Source: Niabella yanshanensis (lineage in GTDB: Bacteria; Bacteroidota; Bacteroidia; Chitinophagales; Chitinophagaceae). From it: 64,000 bases of DNA. Within the stretch, counting starts at the first letter, position 1. The number at the start of each line of letters is the position of its first letter. The stretch is from the NCBI RefSeq assembly GCF_034424215.1, contig NZ_CP139960.1, forward strand, positions 4,588,001-4,652,000, in the 5' to 3' direction. A program made the position numbers and the translations under genes. The notes beneath the pieces are model-generated. The model saw only the letters and a program-made list of their open reading frames with translations, did not search any database and had not been told where the DNA came from. This document shows positions 15,460-24,127 of the stretch, piece by piece.

Positions 15460-17253
15460 ATGAAGCATATTAGGAATTTCTGCATTATTGCACATATCGA
15501 CCATGGTAAAAGTACCCTGGCGGACAGGCTTTTACAGCAAACCAATACCATTAGCGACCGGGAGATGATGGACCAGGTATTGGACGATATGGACCTGGAG
15601 CGCGAAAAAGGCATTACCATTAAAAGTAAGGCCATCCAGATCAATTATAAATCAAAAGCAGGCGAAGATTATACGCTGAACCTGATTGACACCCCGGGCC
15701 ACGTGGATTTTAGCTACGAAGTGAGCCGTGCGCTGGCAGCCTGTGAAGGTGCTTTGTTGCTGGTGGATGCAACGCAGGGGATTCAGGCTCAAACAATTAG
15801 TAATTTATACCTGGCTATTGATAATGACCTTGAAATTATCCCTGTCATCAATAAAATTGATATGGATGGCGCGATGATCGAAGAGGTAAAAGACCAGATC
15901 ATTGAGCTCATCGGCTGTAAGCCGGAGGATATTTTGTTGGCCAGCGGTCGTACAGGATTAGGAATTGAGGAAGTGCTGGAAGCTATTGTTGATAGAATTC
16001 CGGCTCCTGAAGGAGATGAAGCAGCGCCTTTACAGGCATTGATCTTTGACAGCGTATTTAATAGTTTCCGTGGTATCATTGTGTATTATCGTATTCTGAA
16101 CGGGACTATTAAGAAGGGCGATAAAGTGAAATTTGTAAGCACCGGACAGGAATATGAGGCAGATGAGATCGGTATCTTGAAATTGAAGATGACCGAGAAG
16201 AAAGAAGTTCGTGCCGGTGATGTAGGATATATTATTACTGGTATTAAAAATGCGAAAGAGGTAAAGGTAGGGGATACCATTACTTTAGCATCAAACGCTA
16301 ACCCCGAACAAATCAAAGGCTTTGAAGAGGTGAAACCCATGGTATTTGCGGGTATTTACCCGGTTAACACCGATGAATTTGAGGAGCTGCGCGACTGTAT
16401 GGATAAACTGCAGCTGAACGACGCTTCTTTAACTTTTGAGCTGGAAACATCGCAGGCGCTGGGCTTCGGTTTCCGGTGTGGATTCTTAGGAATGCTGCAT
16501 ATGGAGATCATCCAGGAGCGCCTGGAACGTGAGTTCAATCAAACCGTAATCACTACGGTACCCAACGTAAGTTTTATTGCTTACACCACGAAAGGAGAGA
16601 AAATTACTGTGAATAACCCGTCAGAGTTTCCTGATCCGGTTAAAACAGACCGTATTGAAGAGCCGTTTATCAGGGCACAGATCATTACCAAGCCAGAATA
16701 CATCGGTAATATTATGACGCTTTGCCTGGGTAAGCGGGGCTTTCTCATTAATCAAAGCTACCTGACTACCACCCGTGTAGAGCTGGTTTTTGAGATGCCT
16801 TTAACGGAGATTGTGTTTGATTTCTATGACAAGTTGAAGTCTCAAACAAGAGGTTATGCCTCTTTTGATTATCACCCGATAGGATACCGTGATAGTGATA
16901 TTGCCAAGATGGACATATTACTCAACAATGAGAAAGTAGATGCTTTAAGCGCATTGATTCACCGCAGCCGTGCACATGAATTTGGTCGTAAGCTTTGCGA
17001 AAAATTAAAAGAATTATTGCCACGCCAGCAGTTCCAGATCGCCATACAGGCAGCCATTGGCGCGAAGATCGTGGCGAGGGAGAATATCTCTGCAATGCGT
17101 AAGGATGTAACCGCAAAATGTTATGGTGGTGACATCAGCCGTAAGCGTAAATTACTGGAAAAGCAGAAAGAAGGTAAAAAGCGTATGCGCCAGATTGGTA
17201 ACGTAGAAGTGCCGCAGGAAGCGTTTTTAGCGGTATTGAAGCTGGATGATTAG
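15460..17253 (+). CDS. lepA: Elongation factor 4 (LepA) GTPase
   Basis: 597 residues, the usual EF-4 length. G1 motif AHIDHGKST, switch region [12 protein letters not shown]3 DTPGHVDF, G4 NKIDMDGA, then domains II, III, V and the EF-4-specific C-terminal domain ([35 protein letters not shown]). A ribosome-binding GTPase that acts on stalled or mis-translocated ribosomes. Gene order and sequence look ordinary. Confidence 0.97.
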   Translation: MKHIRNFCIIAHIDHGKSTLADRLLQQTNTISDREMMDQVLDDMDLEREKGITIKSKAIQINYKSKAGEDYTLNLIDTPGHVDFSYEVSRALAACEGALLLVDATQGIQAQTISNLYLAIDNDLEIIPVINKIDMDGAMIEEVKDQIIELIGCKPEDILLASGRTGLGIEEVLEAIVDRIPAPEGDEAAPLQALIFDSVFNSFRGIIVYYRILNGTIKKGDKVKFVSTGQEYEADEIGILKLKMTEKKEVRAGDVGYIITGIKNAKEVKVGDTITLASNANPEQIKGFEEVKPMVFAGIYPVNTDEFEELRDCMDKLQLNDASLTFELETSQALGFGFRCGFLGMLHMEIIQERLEREFNQTVITTVPNVSFIAYTTKGEKITVNNPSEFPDPVKTDRIEEPFIRAQIITKPEYIGNIMTLCLGKRGFLINQSYLTTTRVELVFEMPLTEIVFDFYDKLKSQTRGYASFDYHPIGYRDSDIAKMDILLNNEKVDALSALIHRSRAHEFGRKLCEKLKELLPRQQFQIAIQAAIGAKIVARENISAMRKDVTAKCYGGDISRKRKLLEKQKEGKKRMRQIGNVEVPQEAFLAVLKLDD

Positions 17254-17336
17254 TGTGGATAGTTGAAAGGTTAATCAGTTGACTGGTTGAAAGGGAAAAT
17301 TTCCAGCCTTAAATTTCAAACTTTAAACTTTTTCTT

Positions 17337-17344
17337 TACTTTTG
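17337..17344 (+). promoter_or_regulatory. -7 promoter element TACTTTTG before the repeat array and tRNA-Leu
   Basis: TAnnTTTG match followed by CGACCC. It lies 109 nt before the first tRNA-derived repeat, and no other promoter is obvious before the tRNA, so the array is probably in the tRNA precursor transcript. Confidence 0.5.
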
Positions 17345-17452
17345 CGACCCTTAGTTCCTATATATCTTCAACTTTGAATCTTAGTTAAAGAAAAGAAGTA
17401 TTTGAAGTCGGGGGGGTGGGAAAGAGTTCTTAAAAAGATTGATACAATAAAT

Positions 17453-17779
17453 GCCCGGGTGGCGATCCCGATAATTCGGGAGGTAGACGCAGGAAGTAAC
17501 CATTTACTGTTGTCTCAAGTCACCCAATAAAATGCCCGGGTGGCGATCCCGATAATTCGGGAGGTAGGCGCAGGAAGTAACCATTTACTGTTGTCTCAAG
17601 TCACCCAATAAAAATGCCCGGGTGGCGATCCCGATAATTCGGGAGGTAGACGCAGGAAGTAACCATTTACTGTTGTCTCAAGTCACCCAATAAAAATGCC
17701 CGGGTGGCGATCCCGATAATTCGGGAGGTAGACGCAGGAAGTAACCATTTACTGTTGTCTCAAGTCACCCAATAAAAAT
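17453..17779 (+). repeat. Four tandem 81-82 bp repeats derived from the 5' part of tRNA-Leu
   Basis: Copies begin at 17453, 17534, 17616 and 17698 and are almost identical (one A/G change and slips in the A run). Each starts with GCCCGGGTGGCGA, the exact 5' end of the tRNA that follows at 17780, continues with a 16-nt hairpin (TCCCGA, TAAT, TCGGGA) in place of the D-loop bases AATT, and returns to the tRNA with GGTAGACGCA. It then diverges into 35 nt with a hairpin (AGTAA, CCAT, TTACT) and ends GTCACCCAATAAAAAT. CACCC can pair with GGGTG at the 5' end, giving a closed cloverleaf-like fold without a T arm. No T-loop motif is present. Confidence 0.9.
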
Positions 17780-17865
17780 GCCCGGGTGGCGAAATTGGTA
17801 GACGCACTACCTTGAGGTGGTAGCGCTGCTAACGCGGCGTGCAGGTTCGAATCCCGTCTCGGGCA
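17780..17865 (+). tRNA. tRNA-Leu(GAG)
   Basis: 86-nt class II tRNA. Acceptor strands GCCCGGG and CTCGGGC pair with one G-U. D arm GCGAAATTGGTAGACGC. Anticodon arm CTACC, loop TTGAGGT, GGTAG; anticodon GAG. Long variable arm CGCTGCTAACGCGGCG region, T arm with GGTTCGAATC. Discriminator A; CCA is not encoded. It is followed at once by an intrinsic terminator. Confidence 0.95.
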
Positions 17866-17866
17866 C

Positions 17867-17900
17867 AAGCCTTTCCAACGAAGTTGGAGAGGCTTTTTTA
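17867..17900 (+). terminator. Intrinsic terminator of tRNA-Leu
   Basis: Thirteen-bp stem (AAGCCTTTCCAAC and GTTGGAGAGGCTT, one G-U pair), GAA loop, then TTTTTTA. Confidence 0.92.
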
Positions 17901-18350
17901 TTTTGAAACGTCAAAAGCTTGCTTTTGAAAGCAGGAAAAATAAAAAAGCCTCCGCACGGCAGTGGGGGAAAGGCTTGAGTAAGCCCCTCGTGAGTATTAG
18001 GGATCATGAAATAATCCCGGTTGAGTTGAGATATCATTTTGAAACGTCAAAAGCTTGCTTTTGAAAGCAGAAAAATAAAAAAGCCTCCGCACGGCAGTGC
18101 GGGAAAGGCTTGAGTAAGCCCTCGTGAGTATTGGGGATCATGAAATAATCCCGGTTGAGTTGAGATATCATTTTGAAACGTCAAAAGCTTGCTTTTGAAA
18201 GCAGAAAAATAAAAAAGCCTCCGCACGGCAGTGCGGGAAAGGCTTGAGTAAGCCCCTCGTGAGTATTGGGGATCATGAAATAATCCCGGTTGACTGAGAT
18301 GTCATTTGAAGCGTCAAAAGCTTGCTTTTGGAAGCCGGAGAATAAAAAAA
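17901..18350 (-). repeat. Three and a half tandem 133-136 bp repeats, each with a minus-strand terminator
   Basis: Copies are marked by GAAACGTC at 17905, 18041 and 18175 and a diverged partial copy at 18308. Each contains the palindrome CAAAAGCAAGCTTTTG, a hairpin (AAGCCTTTCCCGCAC, TGCC, GTGCGGAGGCTT in the minus sense) followed by TTTT, and a second hairpin GGGAT/ATCCC around TATTTCATG. The hairpin outline resembles the tRNA-Leu terminator but inverted. They may insulate the tRNA from the minus-strand SRPBCC gene. No gene is present; minus-strand frames here are tRNA antisense. Confidence 0.88.
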
Positions 18351-18398
18351 GCGCCGTTCATTCTGGTCCCAATGCTTTTAAGAATGACACGCTACCCT

Positions 18399-18842
18399 TT
18401 AATTAATCTCATCAATTTTCACGTCGTGAGGATTGGGTGCGCCTTTTCCGTTTTCAAGAAGATCTTTTAAGCTCATCAGGAAGATAGCCCATTTGGTACT
18501 GCAATGATGCATAAATTCCGTAACTTCTTTCCAGCCCTCATGTTTAAATAGAACAACGATATAATCATCAGCCTGCTTTAATTGCCAGCTGATCACGGAT
18601 CCTATCCATTGCGGTTCCCCGGCAATAACTTCCCATTGAACCAGTTCTGTGCTAAGTGTCTTTACCCGCATGTCAAAGCCCCCTGCTGCAAAACGGAAAG
18701 CGATGGTTCCATCTACTTGGCCCGGGTTGCCACTGGTGTCTTCCGTCCACCAGCCCCTGAGCCCCTCCAGCGTTGCAAGGGCGTTGTATACTAAGTTAAT
18801 GTCTGTAACTTTTACTGCAATACGATGTAAGATGTCTGCCAT
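18399..18842 (-). CDS. SRPBCC (START/AHSA1-like) family protein
   Basis: 147 residues, cytoplasmic. Features are GLRGWWTEDTSG near 28, LVQWEVIAGEPQWIGSVISW in the central sheet and LFKHEGWKEVTEFMHHCSTKWAIFLMSLKDLLENGKGAP in the C-terminal helix. The fold binds hydrophobic ligands; AHSA1-like members have varied or unknown roles. A paralogue lies at 20096, and the regulator gene between them suggests a shared response. Tandem terminators follow downstream. Confidence 0.88.
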   Translation of the reverse strand: MADILHRIAVKVTDINLVYNALATLEGLRGWWTEDTSGNPGQVDGTIAFRFAAGGFDMRVKTLSTELVQWEVIAGEPQWIGSVISWQLKQADDYIVVLFKHEGWKEVTEFMHHCSTKWAIFLMSLKDLLENGKGAPNPHDVKIDEIN

Positions 18843-18978
18843 AACAATTGTCTTTAATAATTTATAATGATATAGGCAAAACTACATGGGGCTGTTCAGA
18901 CCGTGGATACCCGAAATGGACATCTTGGCGGGCTGATTTGGACAATCAGCAGCACTACCAAGGATAATTTGCGGGTGA

Positions 18979-19974
18979 TTAAAATATAGAACGCTCTTTA
19001 TTGTACTTGCTCTTATATTCCAGTGGTGATAAGCCGGTGATTTTCCTGAATATTTCTCGGAATGCCTTCATGTCTGCATATCCAACTTCATACATCACTT
19101 CACTGATCGTTTTCCTGGTAGATTCCAGTGCTTTTTTGGCGAACTCTATCTTCACGCGTTGCAGGTATTCCAGCGGTGTATTACCTGTTGCTTTGATAAA
19201 CCTCCTGTCAAAATTCCTGCGTCCGACAGCGTACTTTCTCGATAAGGCTTCAAAGGAAATCTTTTCGTAGTAGCAGCTTTCAATATATTGCTGTGCTTGT
19301 TGCACAACAGGGTCATCATGTGACTTTTGCCCGTTAAAGATGACGAAGTCAGACTGAGAGTGCCGGTCAATATCGATCTGGAAGATCTTGGAACAGTATA
19401 CCGCGGTAGCCCGGTCGTAGAATTTTTCAACCAGGTATAAGATCAGGTTCAGGAAGGAGTAACCACCGCCGTTGGTATAAATCCCGTTTTCGTCGGTGAT
19501 CAGCTTTTCAGTTTGTACCCTTACCTTCGGAAAAAGACCTTTGAAATGATTGGCCGTGTTCCAGTGTAATGAGCAGCTTTTCTGGTCCAGGAGCCCGGTG
19601 GAAGCGAGCAGGTAAGCGCCTGTGCACATGCACGCGAGCTCGGCTCCCTGTTTGTATTGCTGCGTCATGAATTTTACCAGCGGTTCGTTCTCTTGGGCCA
19701 GCCCATTAAAATCAGGCGCCACCGCAGGTATGATGATCAGGTCGGTTCCTTTGATATCAGCAACATTACATTGCGGCATGATCTGCAACATTCCCTTTAT
19801 AAATTGGGATTGGGTTGCAACACCCGCCAGTTGAATGTCAAAGACAGGCTCCTGTCCGTGCTCCCTGCGGTAGTTATTAGCTCCCGAAAAGATATGATAA
19901 GCGCCGATAATACAGGAAATAGTATTGGGACCTGCCTGCGTATCCGGTACCAGTATGGTCAGATGCTTGCTCAT
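18979..19974 (-). CDS. GlxA-family transcriptional regulator (DJ-1/PfpI plus AraC HTH)
   Basis: 331 residues. N-terminal class I amidotransferase-like domain (1-185) with ACMCTGAYLLASTGLLD at the nucleophile-elbow position, then two AraC helix-turn-helix motifs (about 220-325: FEALSRKYAVGRRNFDRRFI, and TISEVMYEVGYADMKAFREI). It acts as a DNA-binding regulator. The conserved segment SPLEYKSKY ends the HTH. It is divergent from the SRPBCC gene at 20096 and upstream of the paralogue at 18842 on the same strand. Confidence 0.93.
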   Translation of the reverse strand: MSKHLTILVPDTQAGPNTISCIIGAYHIFSGANNYRREHGQEPVFDIQLAGVATQSQFIKGMLQIMPQCNVADIKGTDLIIIPAVAPDFNGLAQENEPLVKFMTQQYKQGAELACMCTGAYLLASTGLLDQKSCSLHWNTANHFKGLFPKVRVQTEKLITDENGIYTNGGGYSFLNLILYLVEKFYDRATAVYCSKIFQIDIDRHSQSDFVIFNGQKSHDDPVVQQAQQYIESCYYEKISFEALSRKYAVGRRNFDRRFIKATGNTPLEYLQRVKIEFAKKALESTRKTISEVMYEVGYADMKAFREIFRKITGLSPLEYKSKYNKERSIF

Positions 19975-20095
19975 AATGGATTACTTGATTTACAAAGCTA
20001 AACCTTTGTGTTGTCCAAAACAACCCCCGACAATGTCTGAAATGCTCCTGTTTGCGGTTCCTTTTGGCTATACCTTTAGGTCAAAATAAAGTATA

Positions 20096-20551
20096 ATGAG
20101 TATTTTATCCTTTACCACTACCCCCGCAATTCATCACCGCCTGCTGATTGAAAAATCGCCCGACATTGTATATGCAGCGCTGACCACACAGGACGGATTA
20201 TCAGGCTGGTGGACACCGGATACTATCGCCCTTCCCAAAGTAGGATCGGTATCGCGGTTCAGCTTTGGTCCGGACTATTACAAGGAACTTGAGGTGGCTG
20301 ATCTGGTACCCGGAAAACTGGTTCAATGGCGTTGCCTGAAAGGTTTTGACGATTGGTTGGGTACGGTAATTACCTTTGAGCTGGAGAGGCATCCGAAAGG
20401 AACAGTTATTTTGTTTCACCATGAGGCATGGAAAGCCTATTCCAAAGAGTTCGCTTCCTGCAGTTTCGATTGGGCGCTATTTTTACGGAGTTTAAAGCAT
20501 CTTTGTGAAATAGGTAAAGGCTATCCTTACCCTGACTTTAATAAAGTTTAA
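20096..20551 (+). CDS. SRPBCC (START/AHSA1-like) family protein, paralogue
   Basis: 151 residues, related to the product at 18399-18842 (GLSGWWTPDT, KLVQWRCLKGFDDWLGTVITF, LFHHEAWKAYSKEF, WALFLRSLKHLCEIGKGYPYP). A near-consensus -7 element TACCTTTA lies at 20071-20078, with TTTG 16 nt before it. It is divergent from the GlxA-type regulator, which is probably its controller. Cytoplasmic; ligand unknown. Confidence 0.88.
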   Translation: MSILSFTTTPAIHHRLLIEKSPDIVYAALTTQDGLSGWWTPDTIALPKVGSVSRFSFGPDYYKELEVADLVPGKLVQWRCLKGFDDWLGTVITFELERHPKGTVILFHHEAWKAYSKEFASCSFDWALFLRSLKHLCEIGKGYPYPDFNKV

Positions 20552-20806
20552 AAGATATATATACCGGATCGATCCCCATGAAGGTGTAGCTGCCGTTTTA
20601 TTGGCCTGATTTGAAGCAGGATCTGGTTACCTGTGAAAAGTTGAAAGTAGGTATGGACAAGTATAGATATTTATATCTGTCCACAACTTTGTTGCACCTG
20701 CCAACAGATGGATATCGGTTGGGGACCTGATGTCTTCTGTGATTTTTCACCAGCATGATTTTTGAAGAACTTATTAAATTTGTAACGCACTTCAAAAGCC
20801 TTCTAA

Positions 20807-20935
20807 ATGAAAATGAATCTAAACCCTATCCGTTCTAAAAAGGACTGGATAACCCCTGAAACCACAGAAAATCATATGAACGGTAATGGTGGTGGCGGCC
20901 CCGATTTTGCCAGCGAGCTTCCTAATGGCTCGTGA
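20807..20935 (+). CDS. Putative lasso-peptide-type precursor (42 aa)
   Basis: Encodes 42 residues. The leader contains SKKDWITPETTENHMN, matching the K-x-W-x-x-P layout of lasso and related RiPP leaders. The tail GNGGGGPDFASELPNGS starts with Gly and has Asp at position 8, the spacing for an 8-residue macrolactam ring. GGGPDFASE with Glu at 9 is an alternative ring. The conserved Thr two residues before the core is not at its usual place. The stop codon lies 1 nt before the ATG of an asparagine-synthetase-like gene, the lasso cyclase type. A TAAATTTG -7 element lies at 20775-20782. It is too short for standard gene calling. Confidence 0.65.
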   Translation: MKMNLNPIRSKKDWITPETTENHMNGNGGGGPDFASELPNGS

Positions 20936-20936
20936 A

Positions 20937-22751
20937 ATGGCTATTGTTATTGGAAGTGTAGGCAAAAATGAAATGGCAGCTGCATCCCTGAAGCGGGCGC
21001 AGGAATGGGTTGCCTCTGCTTTCCCATGCGAAGTATTATCTTACTATCAGGATGAACATACTTTTATTGGGGTAGCGGGGGGTGTTATTTCCTGCACAGG
21101 TGATTACGTGGCAGTGGTGGACGCCCATTTCAGCCCGGAACATGTGATAGATCTCTACCGCCAATATGGTGAGGCCTGTGTGGATCAATTGGAAGGGAGT
21201 TACTCTTTTGTGATTTGGAATCGTTCTTTAAAGAAACTATTGCTGGCTGTTGATCAGATGGGCGCGCGCCCTATGTACTACAGTGATAATGAGGATTGCT
21301 TTTTGTTTGGCTCACAATTCGATGGAGTTCTGGCGGCATTGGATATTCAGCCTGTTTTTAATCCCGATTGTATATGGGAGTATATCAGAAGGAATATCGA
21401 TGCAACTTTGACTTATGCGAACGGTATACATCGATTGACAGCTGCGGGTTATTTTTACTTTGGTATCAATGAAAAAATAAGGGTGCGGCAAGCGTCAGGA
21501 TTTGCATATCGAAAGGTTGATGCTCCCCGAACGGATGCCGGTTGGGTTACTGCTTACCAGGAAGCTTTGAGGGACGCGGTAACTGATACCTTACTTCCTG
21601 ATATAACGATAGGTGTAACCTTAAGCGGTGGACTAGACTCGTCTGCAATAGCCTGCATACTTGCTAAACAGTTGGCCCGGGCAGGACGGACTTTACATTG
21701 TTTTTGTGCAACAGTACCGGAGGACTTTCCAGATTCGATTACAGATGAACGAATATATATGCAGGCAGTTGCTGACAAGTATCCCAATATAAAGCTGCAT
21801 TTTATTGATATACCCGACACCGGTATCTTCGACGGGCTAGACGAGGCAATAAAGACGGAACCTACTTTACCGAATATCTTTCATTATCATGATCGCGCGA
21901 TCCTGGAAGCTGCTAAAGCCTGTGGAGTGAAGCAGCTATATACAGGTTACGGGGGTGATTACTTCGCATCCTGGTCGGGTGATAGCGTTGCTTTTGCATA
22001 TTGGCAAAAGCAACGCTACAGGAAAGCTTTCAGGTTACTAAGGCAGCGTGCCTGTGCCGAAGGGATTTCTTTGAGACGTTCTTTTTATCGCAATATCGTT
22101 CGCCGTAGCAATACTTTAAAGTGGTTACAGGGGAGGTTGCGAGAAAGAAAGATCCATTCCCTCGAGCCTTCGAAGGTACTTACCTGGAAGTTGAAAGGCG
22201 TGACGGAAGGAGAAATAGCACGTCTGGATCATAAAAAGCAGATGGCCTTAATCATTCGTAATGGCAGTATGGGGCGCATTATCTCAGGTATCCATGCAGC
22301 GGCAGCCAGGTATGGAATTGAATTCAGATTTCCTGCTTTGGATCTTAACCTGCTTTCCCTCCTGGCAGCGATGCCACTTGAATTATTCGTGATGGATGGC
22401 AAGCGACGTGGGATGATACGAAAGGCCATGCGGGGAGTAGTTCCGGATCTGGTTCTTGACCGAAATGACAAACAGGCTTATAGCCCTGGATATCATCACC
22501 GGTTTAAAAATAGTCAACAAACGATCTGCGAACTCTTGTACCCTGAGACACCACAACCATACGGGCAATTTTTGAATCTGCAACCACTTCGTGATTACTA
22601 TCATCAGTGGCTGTCGGGTACAACCTCCCAATATGTACCAGGCTCCGATATCCGTTTTATGCAATGGATGACTATTTTGTTGATACTCCGGGGCAAATTA
22701 GGTCATGAGTTGTTGTACGATATCTGGCCGAATGTCAAAGCGGCTCAATGA
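20937..22751 (+). CDS. Asparagine-synthetase-like lasso peptide cyclase (McjC/LarC type)
   Basis: 604 residues from ATG 20937 (a second ATG at 20925 overlaps the precursor). N-terminal class II amidotransferase-like domain without the catalytic Cys2 that glutamine-hydrolysing AsnB needs. The synthetase domain has the PP-loop SGGLDSS at 230-236, GYGGDYFASW and FPALDLNLLS downstream. Lasso cyclases adenylate the Asp or Glu side chain of the core and form the macrolactam with the N-terminal amine. Loss of the Cys and the adjacent Gly-rich precursor favour this over asparagine synthesis. I see no B-type protease, PqqD-like recognition protein or ABC transporter nearby, so the cluster is incomplete here or partners lie elsewhere. 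Confidence 0.8.
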   Translation: MAIVIGSVGKNEMAAASLKRAQEWVASAFPCEVLSYYQDEHTFIGVAGGVISCTGDYVAVVDAHFSPEHVIDLYRQYGEACVDQLEGSYSFVIWNRSLKKLLLAVDQMGARPMYYSDNEDCFLFGSQFDGVLAALDIQPVFNPDCIWEYIRRNIDATLTYANGIHRLTAAGYFYFGINEKIRVRQASGFAYRKVDAPRTDAGWVTAYQEALRDAVTDTLLPDITIGVTLSGGLDSSAIACILAKQLARAGRTLHCFCATVPEDFPDSITDERIYMQAVADKYPNIKLHFIDIPDTGIFDGLDEAIKTEPTLPNIFHYHDRAILEAAKACGVKQLYTGYGGDYFASWSGDSVAFAYWQKQRYRKAFRLLRQRACAEGISLRRSFYRNIVRRSNTLKWLQGRLRERKIHSLEPSKVLTWKLKGVTEGEIARLDHKKQMALIIRNGSMGRIISGIHAAAARYGIEFRFPALDLNLLSLLAAMPLELFVMDGKRRGMIRKAMRGVVPDLVLDRNDKQAYSPGYHHRFKNSQQTICELLYPETPQPYGQFLNLQPLRDYYHQWLSGTTSQYVPGSDIRFMQWMTILLILRGKLGHELLYDIWPNVKAAQ

Positions 22752-22782
22752 ATACTGCAAAGAGTAAATGTTGTAATGGAAT

Positions 22783-22812
22783 AAAAAAATCCTTACTTGT
22801 AATAGTAAGGAT
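22783..22812 (-). terminator. Intrinsic terminator of the alpha/beta hydrolase gene
   Basis: Minus-sense stem ATCCTTACT and AGTAAGGAT around a 6-nt loop, followed by TTTTTT. It lies about 60 nt past the hydrolase stop. Confidence 0.85.
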
Positions 22813-22870
22813 AATATTGGATAGCCATGAATGGTTTGCGTGTTACCAGACGGGGTGTAGCTGTTACTGA

Positions 22871-23692
22871 CTATGACTGAATGAACGCTAAAAGATCTTT
22901 ATTGATCGTCTGGTGTTCTGTAGTTGGCATTCCGTGTGAGAACCCGGGGTAGGTAATAAGTTTTCCGTTTTTAAGTAATCTTGCAGATTTTAAAGCTGAA
23001 TTTTCTATCGGCACAATTTGGTCATCTTCTCCATGCAGCACCAAAACCGGTAAATTAACTGCTTGAAGATCTGCTGTAAAGTCGGTTTCAGAAAAAGCTT
23101 TGATCCCATCATAATGAGCAACGATCCCACCCATCATTCCCTGCCTCCACCAGTTTCTCTGTATGCCTTCTTTTATAGCCGCGCCAGCCCTGTTATAACC
23201 GTAGAAGGGGAAAGTTAAATCGATATAAAATTGATTCCTGTTGTTGAGTGTCTGTTCCCTGATGTTGTCGAAAACCTCCATGGGGACGCCGTCAGGATTA
23301 GTAGCACTTTTAACCATTACAGGAGGAACAGCGCTGATTAAAACGGCTTTTTTTGCTCTTCCGCTAGCGTATTTATTCACGTAACGAATTACTTCGCCGC
23401 CACCTGTGGAATGACCGATATGTACCACGTCTTTCAAATCTAAAAATGAAACCAGTTCAGCTACATCAGAAGCGTATTGTTCAATAGTATGATTATAGAT
23501 GTTCTGGCTGGATCGCCCATGACCCCTTCTGTCGTGCGTTATTACACGGTAGCCTTTTTGTAAGAAGAAAATTACCTGCGCATCCCAATCGTCGGATGAT
23601 AAGGGCCATCCATGATGAAACATTAGCACGGGTCCTTCCCCCTGATCTTTATAGAAAATTTCGGTTCCGTCTTTTAATTTTAGTGTGCTCAT
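22871..23692 (-). CDS. Alpha/beta hydrolase, non-haem haloperoxidase-like
   Basis: 273 residues, no signal peptide. Oxyanion segment FHHGWPLSSDDWD, nucleophile elbow GHSTGGGE (S95), acid in LHGEDDQIVP (D224) and H253 in GFSHGMPTTE. The layout matches non-haem chloroperoxidases or perhydrolases and esterases; the physiological substrate is unknown. A 20-bp palindrome lies about 90 bp upstream, suggesting regulated expression. It has its own terminator. Confidence 0.9.
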   Translation of the reverse strand: MSTLKLKDGTEIFYKDQGEGPVLMFHHGWPLSSDDWDAQVIFFLQKGYRVITHDRRGHGRSSQNIYNHTIEQYASDVAELVSFLDLKDVVHIGHSTGGGEVIRYVNKYASGRAKKAVLISAVPPVMVKSATNPDGVPMEVFDNIREQTLNNRNQFYIDLTFPFYGYNRAGAAIKEGIQRNWWRQGMMGGIVAHYDGIKAFSETDFTADLQAVNLPVLVLHGEDDQIVPIENSALKSARLLKNGKLITYPGFSHGMPTTEHQTINKDLLAFIQS

Positions 23693-24127
23693 TTTGTTTA
23701 AGTTTAATGTTGTGATTTGGTATATGAAATATTTTTGTTGTAATTGGTAGCGAATGTAGCGCAGTTAAATCCAAATCATCTTAACCCAGGTTAAGATCGC
23801 TCGTTTCTAATGCATTTTATTTAAGCAGCTTAAGGCACTGCAGGGTTCAAACAGTTTCCGGTATAACAGGGAGGCAGCGGTGTTGCGTATTAAAAAGCCT
23901 ACGTTTGTAAGCGGAATAAACCCCTGGTATCAGGGCTGAAAGCGTTAAATTAAACTTACCCGCGCGCCTTGTAAACCTGTTCTTTGGGCTTTTTATCTTT
24001 TGTCAGCTGGAACTATGACATATCCGGATATTTCATCACAAGAATCAGTAAACTGCTCCTATCTTTATAACAGGCTCTATATTTGTATATAGGTCTGAAA
24101 ATATTAACCCCATTCAGTTAAATCCTG
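23693..24127. other. Divergent intergenic region
   Basis: No gene or RNA recognised in 435 bp between the hydrolase and the YaiO gene. It contains the palindrome listed at 23778-23797. Confidence 0.6.
23778..23797. promoter_or_regulatory. Perfect 20-bp palindrome, candidate operator
   Basis: ATCTTAACC, CA, GGTTAAGAT: nine-bp arms around 2 nt, 86 bp upstream of the alpha/beta hydrolase start. The binding protein is unknown. Confidence 0.5.

Noticed and set aside
17453-17779. CRISPR array
   Set aside because: The 82-bp units are contiguous and identical with no unique spacers, and they share sequence with the adjacent tRNA; no cas genes.
17807-18037. 76-codon minus-strand frame ending VPETGFEPARRVSSATTSR
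   Set aside because: Antisense translation of tRNA-Leu, another common false gene; the rest lies in the terminator repeats.
22748-22870. 40-codon frame overlapping the cyclase stop, Cys-rich end, possible start of a lasso B protein
   Set aside because: It runs straight through the intrinsic terminator of the opposite-strand hydrolase and stops after 40 codons; no B-protein motifs.
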